NCBI GenBank assembly: GCA_037176905.1
Contig: JBBBWG010010434.1
Location: 1-21,792 of the forward strand
Origin: Azolla pinnata
Taxonomy: Eukaryota; Streptophyta; Polypodiopsida; Salviniales; Salviniaceae
Direction of reading: 5' to 3'
DNA length: 21,792 nt
Positions 1 to 7,990 of the stretch are shown piece by piece. The translations under genes and the position numbers were made by a program. Under the pieces are notes generated by a model. It saw nothing but the letters and a program-made list of their open reading frames with translations, was not told the origin of the DNA and searched no databases. How positions within the stretch are numbered: position 1 is the stretch's first letter; each line of letters starts with the position of its first letter.

Positions 1-138
1 GACGTTCAGCTCGAGCATTCGTCGGGTCTCGCAGTCGTGTACCCGTCCGTTGCTCAGGTACACCACGTTGGCCCGGACTGCTTCCGCAAAGTCCCTGCAG
101 TCCTTCCGGGCGTGGCCGACTGCGTTGCTCCGGCCGGA
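1..138 (-). pseudogene. Shifted-frame remainder of gag: damaged zinc knuckle and downstream segment
   Basis: In the frame offset from the main gag frame, bases 138-1 (minus) read S-x-x-S-x4-H-x4-C followed by NVVYLSNGRVHDCETRR and on to the window edge without a stop. The spacing is that of a retroviral-type CCHC knuckle (C-x2-C-x4-H-x4-C), but the first two ligand positions (138-136 and 129-127) are Ser, not Cys. The second half (His at 114-112, Cys at 99-97) is kept. The knuckle normally binds element RNA, and this copy should not bind zinc properly. The reading of the shifted frame is direct. Its membership of the same gag is inferred from spacing and style. Confidence 0.5.
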
Positions 139-977
139 GGTTTGCGGTCCCTCGCCGGCTCTCCTCCGTCCCTCCGCGCTTGCGCGATCTGGAGGTCACG
201 CACCATCTGCGTTAGCTCGTCCAGGGCTGACCCTCCGGACGGGCCTTTGGCCACGCCGGTCGAAGATGAGCCGCCGTCGGGCCATCGCCGGGTCTCTTCT
301 CTCCTCGCCGGCGGGTTTTCCTCGACCTTCTTCGCCGGGATAGCCCTCGGCCCCACCGAATCCGCATCCGCCCAGTCGCGACGTTTATCGAAACGCCCGC
401 AGACCCTCTTCACCACGGCCCAGTCAGCCGTCAGCCCGTCGTCGGTCTCGAGCAAGAGACCAATCTTCTCCCGGTCGCGCACATCTACCGATTTGACGAA
501 TAGCAGGACACGACTCGTGTCCAGCACCGATCGGTCTAGCGCCGAGAGGCGTGCGAAGCGTTTCTCGAACTCCCGGAGGAGCACCGACGCACTTCTTCCC
601 TTCCCGGGTGTCTCCACCCATTCCATGAAGTCGCGCTTTGATAGACGAAGCGCGTCGTCGTGCCCGTACCTCTCGAGGAGTCGGCCTTCAAATTCCTCCC
701 AGTCTCTGCTCTCCTCCCGCACCTCGAGCACTTCCGCATGGACGCCGGGCGTCGCTACTCGAGGGAATCCAGACAGCCGCCTGTCTTCCGGGATGTCCCT
801 CATTACCATCTCGGCCCGATACGCCTCCAGGTAGCTTGTCGCGTCCTTCCCGCCGAACCGGCCTATACTGCCAACGAGGGCTTCGATGGCCCTGTCAAGG
901 GCACCTACGCCTTCGCACGCGCTCACTATTCGGTCCACCGCCGAAGCCATTGCTTCCGCGAGATCCGCTCGCCTCAT
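54..977 (-). CDS. Gag polyprotein (capsid-like), 307 codons, with a frameshifted 3' end
   Basis: The gag protein of the minus-strand element forms the particle in which the element copies itself. The ATG is at 977, just after the PBS. The fold-like core (residues about 35-205) has the layout of plant retrotransposon gag: FGGKDATSYLEAY near residue 42, then SKRDFMEWVETPGKG, a LLREFEKRFARL helix and a Lys/Arg-rich end (VKRVCGRFDKRRDW). A low-complexity Pro/Arg/Gly linker follows. The frame closes at TGA 56-54. The expected zinc knuckle is not in this frame: its H-x4-C half (GHARKDC, 117-97) lies in another frame that stays open to base 1. A frameshift near 140-160 therefore separates capsid and knuckle. 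No similarity search could be run. Confidence 0.7.
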   Translation of the reverse strand: MRRADLAEAMASAVDRIVSACEGVGALDRAIEALVGSIGRFGGKDATSYLEAYRAEMVMRDIPEDRRLSGFPRVATPGVHAEVLEVREESRDWEEFEGRLLERYGHDDALRLSKRDFMEWVETPGKGRSASVLLREFEKRFARLSALDRSVLDTSRVLLFVKSVDVRDREKIGLLLETDDGLTADWAVVKRVCGRFDKRRDWADADSVGPRAIPAKKVEENPPARREETRRWPDGGSSSTGVAKGPSGGSALDELTQMVRDLQIAQARRDGGEPARDRKPPAGATQSATPGRTAGTLRKQSGPTWCT

Positions 978-1002
978 CTTCGGATTCCTCTGCCGCCCTT
1001 TT

Positions 1003-1018
1003 CACGTCGGGTTCACCA
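1003..1018 (-). other. Candidate primer binding site (PBS)
   Basis: The minus strand reads TGGTGAACCCGACGTG four bases after the CA end of the LTR and 26 bases before the gag ATG. Plant LTR elements begin their PBS with TGG, which pairs with the CCA tail of a tRNA, so position and start fit. It is not the initiator-Met site used by the copia elements here. I cannot assign the primer tRNA from memory. Confidence 0.55.
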
Positions 1019-1022
1019 AATA

Positions 1023-1683
1023 TGTCGCGTTGCTCCGCGTGTGCGGTCGAAAGGGAGCGGGACCACGGGGGTCCTGGACCAAGGGACACCAGAAAGATGG
1101 GAGCACCGACCAGAGGAGTCGTAGCAGTGGTCGAACGGTAGCGGCGGGCGCAAGCCGTGCTCCACGAGCACTCGGAAACCTGGGATCGCAGAATTCCCGG
1201 TGACCAGACCAACACGGGAGGCCGTAAGGCCGTGGGCACACAGATCCGACAAAACACAGTTTATACAAGAAACCCGGGTTATTACAGAAAGCGGGTTACA
1301 CGGCGGCTGCGAGATGGAGACCTATCGGGAGCACACGGGCGTCCCGCGGAACAAGTGCAGCCTCTCGAGTCCTAGAACCGAAAAAGCGAGGAGAGGCTGT
1401 GGCGGTAATCCAGCAGCACTCCGTCCTCCAAGCAAAAAGATCCCCCCCTTACATATGGACTTACCCCCCCCCCCCCTTTTATAACTAACATTTTCCCTCC
1501 CTTTCCTACGGGCCGTCCTACCGATTAAACAACTACATTCCCTCTCATCAGCCGGCCTATCCTAACGGCCCGAATTCCATTCAGATAGGCCGGATTCCTT
1601 TCAGACCTGCTGGCCCTTTTTGAGCCTATTCCGTTTCCAGTGAATCCCACCGATTCCGCGTAGGGACGGTTTTCTTCACGACA
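1023..1683 (-). repeat. 5' LTR of the minus-strand gypsy-like element
   Basis: This 661-bp block starts on the minus strand with TGTCG (1683-1679) and ends with CGACA (1027-1023), the short inverted TG...CA ends expected of an LTR. A TATAAAA box sits inside it at 1483-1477, and a second TATA-like site at 1265-1260. The end at 1023 lies four bases before the primer-site TGG. The start at 1683 lies exactly where the neighbouring copia 1 homology begins. Both boundaries are inferred from one LTR copy, because the second copy is outside the window. Confidence 0.72.
1477..1483 (-). promoter_or_regulatory. TATA box of the gypsy-like LTR
   Basis: TATAAAA on the minus strand, about 200 bases inside the LTR, where the U3 promoter is expected. 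It is followed directly by a run of 13 G (1476-1464) on the transcribed sense strand, then by a G7 run near 1448-1442. Transcription would run leftwards through R/U5 and the gag. No start site can be read from the sequence alone. Confidence 0.5.
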
Positions 1684-2610
1684 ACGGTGCCTTTACAACT
1701 TGCGAATGAAAGAATCCGACTCGATCACAGCTCACCTGAACGACTACGAAAGAATCATTTCCCAGCTGTCATCATAAGGAATGACGATCGACGATGAGCT
1801 CAAAGCTCTACTGCTGATGAGTAACCTTCCACCGTCCTGGGAAACCTTCATCACGACCATATGCAACGCATCTACTGTGGCCGTGAAGTACTCTAAGACT
1901 ACGAGCTCCATTCTGTCTAAAGACGCTCGGAGGAAAACGTTCGTTCAGAACTCGGCAAGTGAAGCCTACACCGTACAGAGTACGGGTGATCGATCGCAAC
2001 ATCGTGGAAGAAGTTTCTCGCGCGGGCCGAACGCGACAAGAAACCGAAGTAAGTCCAGAGATTTACGGACGTGCAATTATTGCAAGAAACTGGGACACAT
2101 CAAGGCCGACTGCCGAGCACTCAAAGCGAAGAACGAAAAATTTACGCAAAAGGGAAATCGTACTGAGGAGGTGAACTTTTGCAGTTCATCTTCTACGACT
2201 TTACGACGCACAATCGGAGATACTACGAAGGATGATCCGAACATCCTCACTGTGGAGAGCACGACCGAAGCTGAAGTTTTGCTTACGACGGAGGAAGCCA
2301 CCAGCTTGCTACTTGACTCGGGTGCCTCTTACCACGTAACTCCGTTCCGATCGCAATTCCGACAGTATACGGCTCGAAGTTTGGACCCTGTACGCGTCGG
2401 AAATTCGCAACATTGTGCGGTTATCAGCTTTGGTACTGTAGAGCTTAACCTTCTGGGTGGCTCTACGATCGTACTCCACGATATTCGGCACGTCCCGGAG
2501 CTTTCTAGGTCGCTCATCTCGGTGGGACAACTCGATGAAGCAGGCATCCGTGCAAAGGGAACCTCCACAAAGGAGGGTGGAGTCTCCACAAAGGGAACCT
2601 CCTTGCTCGT
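1684..2610 (+). pseudogene. copia 1 gag-protease segment
   Basis: This is the C-terminal gag and aspartic protease of the polyprotein. A TAA at 1775-1777 interrupts gag where copia 2 has CAA. The frame from 1781 is then open through a Cys-Cys-His-Cys knuckle (CNYCKKLGHIKADC, 2072-2113), which binds element RNA. It continues through the protease motif LLLDSGASYHVTPF, with the catalytic Asp at 2315-2317, which cuts the polyprotein. Near 2554-2602 a short duplicated block (AAAGGGAACCTCC twice) replaces the sequence seen in copia 2, and the frame shifts, so the open frame runs on into unrelated codons until 2653. Protease and integrase are therefore no longer joined. Confidence 0.85.
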
Positions 2611-3813
2611 GGTCCGAAGATACACTCGTTGTATCCTTTGTATGTCACGCTAAGAGAGGGTGACTTATTCGTCGTGGATATTCCGGTGTCATCACTATGG
2701 CATGGAAGACTCGGCCACCTGAGCAAAGCCAGCTTCACGTACCTATCGAAGGCCGGCTACATTCCCAAGCTCTCCTTTTCCGACCATCAGTTTTGTGAGC
2801 ATTGCCAGTACGGCAAGCAAGTCGAAGCCCCACATCCGACTAGTACGCCGAGAGAATCAAGTCTGCTCGATTTGGTCCATTCGGACATTTGTGGCCAGAT
2901 GCCACATCCGTCTCTCGGCAGAGCGTCGTACTTAGTCACCTTCATCGAGGACGCTACTTGGAAGGTGTGGGCTTATCCAACTAGGACAAAAGATTGTGTT
3001 TTTATGATCTTCAAGAAATGGCTCTCAATGGTCGAAAATCAGACGGATTGGAAGTTGAAATGCCTACGATCCGATAACGGGGGAGAGTATAAGTCTGACG
3101 AGTTCGTCCAGTTTTGCCGAGAGCGCGGCATAAGACGGGAGTTTACGACTCCTTACAGTCCGGAGAAAAATGGAGTAGCAGAACGGATGAATCGTACAAT
3201 CCAGGATCAAATTGTTTCTATGCTGCACCATTCCTGACTTACGGACAGCTTCTAGGCCAAGGCGCTACTCACTGCCGTGCACATTTTAAACATGTCGCCG
3301 AGTAGGCCTCTTGGATCGAAGATTCCGCAAGAGCTTTGGACAAGAAGAAAACTGGATTACGGAAAGCTGCGGATATTCGGATGTGAAGCGTACGCACTTG
3401 TGCCAAGGGAAGAGCGTCGAAAACTCGAGTCACGGTCACGGAAATGTGTTTTCTTAGGATATGGACCTGACGGAAGTTTCGGCTATCGCTTATGGGACCC
3501 GGAGACTCACCAAGTAATCCGAAGTTCGGACGTGGTCTTCAACGAGTCCGCGATGCACAAGGCTGCCGATCGTCCGATCGAATTACGGAGAGTTACGTTT
3601 GTGGACGTACCCACTCCTTTGGACAACCCAGCACATCACACGAGGTTAGCTTCACGGCTTGCCAACCCTCTTAGTATGGAAGGAGCCGTACTTGCGGAAA
3701 ATTTGAGCAGCAGAGCTACTATTAGTCCGACAGGGTCGGATGAACCAAGTTTGGACGTGCGAAGTACGATCGCACTAGAACCAGCTAGCCTAGTCATTCC
3801 ATGTCGATCGTAA
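2611..3813 (+). pseudogene. copia 1 integrase segment
   Basis: The segment holds the pre-integrase zinc region (HGRLGH near 2701-2718, then FCEHCQYGK) and the integrase core that joins element DNA to the chromosome. The D-D-E triad is visible: HSDICG, LRSDNGGEY (about 3064-3090) and NGVAERMNR (about 3170-3195). After the core, TGA at 3235-3237 and TAG at 3253-3255 break the frame. The same frame then resumes with NMSPSRPLGSKIPQELW, the GCEAYALVP region and the C-terminal VFLGYGPDGSFGYRLWDP motif typical of copia integrases, closing at 3813. The TAG is also present in copia 2. This copy cannot make full-length integrase. Confidence 0.85.
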
Positions 3814-5006
3814 AGACTGTCCCAGCCACCTGAGAGGTACTCTCCCGGCTTGTTCTTTATAGACGGCGGTGAACCAATGACATACAGAGAAGCGATGTAA
3901 GCTTTCTTCGGTCGGATGATTTCGTACGATCGATCAGCTTTCTTCGGTCGGATGAGGACCATTGCTTTTATAGTAAGGACGCACTAGATGAGAGTCCCAT
4001 ATTCCTCATCCTCTACGTGGACAATACGCTGCTCTGCAGTTGACATATCGGAGAGCTTGCCGAGCTCCGACGACAAATGCTGCTAAAATTCGCAATGAAA
4101 GACCTTGGTCCGGCGCATCTTATTCTCGGGATGAAGTTCACATGGAATCGACATTCGCGACAGTTGTATCTGTCTCAATCCGATTACATCCGACGAATTT
4201 TGGAGCGATTTAGCATGCATACGACTCGATCTGCTACGACACTGCTACCTGCCAACCGTCGGCTATCACGGAAGGACTGCCTGACACCCGGTCCGGAGGG
4301 GGACCATATGAAGTCGGTAGCATACGCACCGGCTGTTGGCTCATTGATGTATGCTATGGTCGCGACGTGGCCAAACATAGCGCATGCGGTTGGAGTCGTT
4401 AGCAGATTCATGCACAATCCTGGCCGCCCACACTGGAACGCACTAAAGCATATCATCAGATATCTGGTTGGCACACAAGACTACGACATCAAATTTGGAC
4501 CGAACGAACCCTTAGGCCTAGTAGGCTACACCAACTCGGATTACGCGGGCTGTCTTGACACCCGGAAATCGACGTCCGGATACTTCTTCAGGTTTGGGTA
4601 CGACGCCATTTTGTGAAGATCGAAACTACAGGACTGTATGGCTACGAGTACGACCGAAGCGGAGTACGTAGTTGCGTCGGAAGCAGCGAAGGAAGCGCTT
4701 TGGCTCGGATGACTAGCTCGTACGTTTCGACAAGTTAATTTGAAATGGATTCCGATCGTACTCAGCGAAAGCTAGGGAGCCGTCGCTTTAGCGAAGAATC
4801 CAGTACATCACAATGCTTCAAAGCATATCGAGGTTCGGTACCACTTCGTTCGGGATTGCGCAACTAAGGAGATGCTCAGTCTAGAGAAGGTCTCTACGAC
4901 TGACAATGTTGCAGACGCGATGACCAAGAGTCTTTCGACATACCGTTTTCGGTCTTTGCGCAATCGGATGGGCGTAGAGCTGATTCCGGACGAGCTGCAG
5001 AAATAG
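3814..5006 (+). pseudogene. copia 1 reverse transcriptase (internal deletion) and RNase H
   Basis: The RT starts with its N-terminal signature EPMTYREAM (about 3870-3897) and then jumps almost directly to the catalytic loop. The fingers and most of the palm are missing. The loop reads YVDN (4014-4025) where YVDD is expected, so the second catalytic Asp is Asn. The C-terminal half of the RT is well kept (MKDLGPAHLILGMKF, LERFSM, VGSLMYAM, then the RH start GYTNSDYAGC). RNase H continues with TTEAEYV and KNPVHHNASKHIEVRYHFVRD and ends at TAG 5004-5006. The frame from about 3990 is interrupted by stops at 4041, 4614, 4710 and 4773. Two repeats of 20 bp lie at the deletion (3900-3919 and 3936-3955). 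Confidence 0.85.
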
Positions 5007-5202
5007 TCGTACTCTCTATGACGATCGTACTCTGTTCGATCGTACTACTACGATCGCACTTATACGATCGCACTTTTACAAATGTACTTTCGTTCGATCG
5101 TACTACTTCGATCGTACTATTCCGCAGTGTATCAACCCCTTTGTAAATCTGTAAAACTTGTATATTTCTTTTTCCTTTTATGGATTTTTGGAACACGCCC
5201 AT
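5007..5202 (+). repeat. copia 1 3' UTR with CGATCG-phased repeat
   Basis: Between the pol stop and the polypurine tract, six CGATCG hexamers start at 5022, 5037, 5051, 5065, 5095 and 5109. The steps are 14-15 bp (one step is double, with a decayed unit near 5080), and each hexamer is followed by TACT or CACT. The remaining bases to 5202 are AT-rich without recognisable features. Confidence 0.8.
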
Positions 5203-5212
5203 AACGGGGGAG
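5203..5212 (+). other. Polypurine tract of copia 1
   Basis: AACGGGGGAG lies immediately before the TG of the 3' LTR. LTR retrotransposons use such a purine run to prime plus-strand DNA synthesis. Both position and composition fit. Confidence 0.8.
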
Positions 5213-5556
5213 TGTCGAATGCGGGCATCTAATGGTCATGTTCACACTGTCCATAAGTGGACGGGCCAGATTTGTAATATGTCGAAAAGGCTTGTGCCCT
5301 AGCTTAGGGGTATAAATACCAAGCTTGTATGGTCGTCCAAAGTTGGTTGCTCCAACTCTATGTTAATAGAGGTCTCTATTATTGTGCCTATCTCTCTCTC
5401 CCTCTCTTGTGTCTTTGCCGCCACTTCTGACTGACCCAGATCTGAAGCCTCCTCCTTCAGATCTGATCTTCTCTTTGTCCTGACCTACCTCTTGACACCT
5501 CCACCATACTGCTGGGAGCTAGTGCTTTGTTCCGAATGACGACCTCACACACAACA
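5213..5556 (+). repeat. 3' LTR of copia 1
   Basis: This 344-bp block runs from TGTCGAATGCGGGC to CACACACAACA. It aligns end to end with the 5' LTR of copia 2 (18748-19090), differing at roughly one base in eight by eye. It carries a TATAAATA box (5311-5318). It also carries a CT-rich stretch and an inverted repeat AGATCTGAAG / CTTCAGATCT (5438-5447 and 5455-5464). Confidence 0.9.
5311..5318 (+). promoter_or_regulatory. TATA box in the copia 1 3' LTR
   Basis: TATAAATA with the same flanks (GGGG before, CCAAGCTTGTATGG after) as in copia 2. The conserved position, about 100 bases into the LTR, marks the U3 promoter. In this 3' copy it would drive transcription outwards into 5557 and beyond. Confidence 0.65.
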
Positions 5557-7009
5557 AAGCTGCCAAGAGTAATCACAGCAGTAGGTAGAAACTAAAAAAT
5601 AGGTCTAGAGCCAGATAAGGTGGAAAGCCACTAGAAACTGTGAATTACAGGGAATTAATTGCCCTCTAGAGCAATTGCAATGGGATCCAAAGGAGTATAT
5701 ATATGAAAAGATCCTTAAGACCAAGAAACCTTAAACAAGGTAATAAAATTCTATCAATACTCAACAAAGCTTGGTAGCCAAATTCAGTTTGTGGAAGTAG
5801 CGGCAACACCAGCAACAACAAGATGTTGGGAAGTATAATGTATTCTTGAGTACTTTATAAAATTATAATAGAAGAAGTTACAAAATGCACTACATGCTAA
5901 GAAAATAACAATGTTCTAGTGGTGAGTAGTTCACAATGCAATAGTAGTTAGTATATGGATGAAAACAATTGGAAAATCACCAAGATGTACACAATGTAGT
6001 TATAAGAAGGAATCAATTAGACAGTTTATAGGATTGCGGACAAGCAAAAACAAATATGGTGAAGGGTGCTTTGGATTAACGCATCTGGTTCTCAACAAAA
6101 GATAGTAACACGAGGCTAGGTATAAGAAGACTTTCAAAAATCTGTTAGAGACACCTAAATCTATTAGAGACACTTGCAAAAACTATAAAAGGAATTTGAG
6201 GTGAGCTTATACATACAATTAAGATTTCTTGAGATAGTATAAAGGGAAACTCAGATAAAGCCGTGAAATGACATCATGATTTGCATGCAATATGAGATAG
6301 AGACTTGTTCAATTGGAAAACAAGAGGTGACTTAATGTGGTATTATCAATTATCCCTCCCCCCTGATGGTTGTTTCTCCTACTAATGATATAATTATATA
6401 TATATGTTATAAAGGTACAAGCTTAAAAAGTACAAAAGGTAACAATAAAATAAAATAAAGAGAGAGGGAGAGAGAAAGAGAGTGGATATAATAGGCACTC
6501 TAAATGACTGAAATAAAATGTATGTAATCAATTGACAAATGTTTTTATTTAATATTAAAGAGTGAATCCTTCTTAAGAAAAAAGGGTAAAGTAATCAAAG
6601 ATGAATTAAAACATTACAATTGGACATTCAATATAAATGACGAAGTACACAAAGAACAATATTGTTATCCTCTCCTTTATGCTTGCCTTCTCGAAAGCTT
6701 AGCCTAAGACCTGAGTTGATTGATGAGTAATTAGCAACTGCAAGAATGAAACACAAACATGGTACAATATTTTCTTTTTACTAAATAAATATACTTTTCA
6801 TAAACAAATGAAAAGAACTCCCACATTGGAATGCAGGTGGATAACCTGTATTCTGGATAACCTACATTTCATTTACCGAACTTTAACCCATGTGGGCACA
6901 TGCCACATATATATATATCTAATCGTACATGTGGACAACCCATTCAAAGGAATTCAAGTGAATACTTCATGAGAAGTTTCACTACAAAGTATTTAGCATC
7001 AAGACATGA
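5557..7009. other. AT-rich intergenic DNA, no gene recognised
   Basis: No reading frame, RNA gene or recognisable element was found. It contains simple sequence only: a GA-rich run at about 6458-6482, TATATATA runs near 6395-6405 and 6907-6919, and an AATAAAATAAAATAAA stretch near 6444-6459. Decayed transposon DNA belonging to the relic just to the right may start within it, but I could not support a boundary. Confidence 0.6.
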
Positions 7010-7990
7010 GATTTGATGTGAAAATTATTCTAAATTTTTTCTTTCTTGTGTCGTGTCACTACACTTCAAATGACATCTTGCTCAATTTGATACAAAGAAA
7101 TAATGATTTGACACGAACATGAATGCTAAAACACACAAGTATATATATAGATATGCATGGAAGGATATTTTTCTATATACATAATTATATGCATGAAATT
7201 AAAAACATCTAAGATTATAAAATTATAAATAGTAAGTTGTTAATTTAATTTTTCGTTCCTCAAAACCATAGACATGGTAGATGCAGGCGTACTTATAATG
7301 TATTTATGACGACATGTCTAGGTAACCCAATTCTTTTTTATCGATTGTGCCTCTAAAAACGCTCGAGTGTATTGGGTGTCTACGATGCATGACAATTTTG
7401 GTCTAATTGTCCATCAAATTTTGCAGTCCATGGCAGTGTAACATCTTGTAGCATTCTTAATGGAAGAACTCAGAAGAATCTTGATAAATCTTTGGCATAA
7501 GGATACAAAAAGAACATTCAACATGGACTTCAAACCTGCATCAACTTTCCCCTCAATGATGAACTTTTGATCAGAAACTGAAGTAGAGACAAAAAATAAC
7601 TTACTTATCAAAGTTAGAAAGTGTTATCTATGCGATCATATCGACCAAACCAACCTGGTAAGTGTTGGTATATATTTTCGTGGGGCTGATCTTGAGCCGC
7701 CATCCAAACACAAATACCTTCATACAATAGGATGTTTTTTTGTGTAAAACAGGTAGGAAACACAAAGAAACAAACAAGCACATATTCCACTACCTTCGAG
7801 ATTCTCGACAACAAAGACAGTACAAAGCAATATCAGAGGCAAGAAAAGAAGCAATCTGGCTCCCTGCCTTCTCAATCAAGGATAAGATATATAGAAATAA
7901 CTCCAACCTAGCATTGCAAAAATCCCAGAGTGCAATAACCGAATCTAGTTGGTCGTGCAAAGGGAAGCATGTCAAGGTGCGGATGTAAAT
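7010..7990 (+). pseudogene. Very old Ty1/copia pol relic (RT and RNase H)
   Basis: Six decayed landmarks of copia pol occur in the right order on one strand. FDVKIILN (7012-7035) resembles the RT motif DVKTAFLNG. A DDM tripeptide near 7300 fits the catalytic loop. FNMDFKPAST (7517-7546) resembles the FNM-x-KPVSTP block. [15 protein letters not shown] (about 7818-7860), then KSQSAI (about 7920-7937) and KHVKVR (about 7965-7982), match RNase H (EYMA-SEA-KEAIWL, SQSAI, KHIDVR). Gaps between the first three landmarks match intact copia. The gap from KPAST to SEARKEAIWL is short by about 200 bases, implying a deletion. Frames differ and stops intervene. The family is not copia 1 or 2. A profile search would settle it. 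Confidence 0.6.

Larger units (their letters stand above)
1..1683 (-). mobile_element. 5' end of a GC-rich LTR retrotransposon (probably Ty3/gypsy), cut by the left edge
   Basis: Reading leftwards on the minus strand, the sequence shows an LTR (1683-1023), a primer-binding-site candidate (1018-1003) and a gag reading frame (977-54) that continues off the window in a shifted frame. This is the canonical order for the 5' end of an LTR retrotransposon. The segment is much richer in G+C than the AT-rich host DNA further right. No pol region lies in the window, so the Ty3/gypsy assignment rests on the style of the gag protein only. The right end of the LTR touches the point where homology to copia 2 begins (1684), so the element appears to have inserted into copia 1. 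Confidence 0.8.
1684..5556 (+). mobile_element. Ty1/copia retrotransposon 'copia 1', 5' part displaced, decayed
   Basis: From 1684 the sequence is closely related, base by base, to copia 2 from about 20115. It lacks the 5' LTR, leader and first part of gag seen in copia 2. What remains, in order, is gag, protease, integrase, RT (mostly deleted), RNase H, 3' UTR, polypurine tract and 3' LTR, the gene order of Ty1/copia (protease-integrase-RT-RNase H). The missing 5' part most likely lies left of the gypsy-like element. The right end is followed by AAGCT (5557-5561), the candidate target-site duplication. Many stops and shifts make it non-autonomous. Confidence 0.9.

Noticed and set aside
37..1203. 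Several plus-strand frames of 90-265 codons
   Set aside because: They are shadows of the GC-rich minus-strand gag and LTR. Their translations are low-complexity Ser/Arg/Pro sequence.
5022..5114. Evenly spaced repeats that could suggest a CRISPR-like array
   Set aside because: The repeat is only 6-10 bp and the gaps are 8-9 bp and similar to each other, within a plant retrotransposon 3' UTR.
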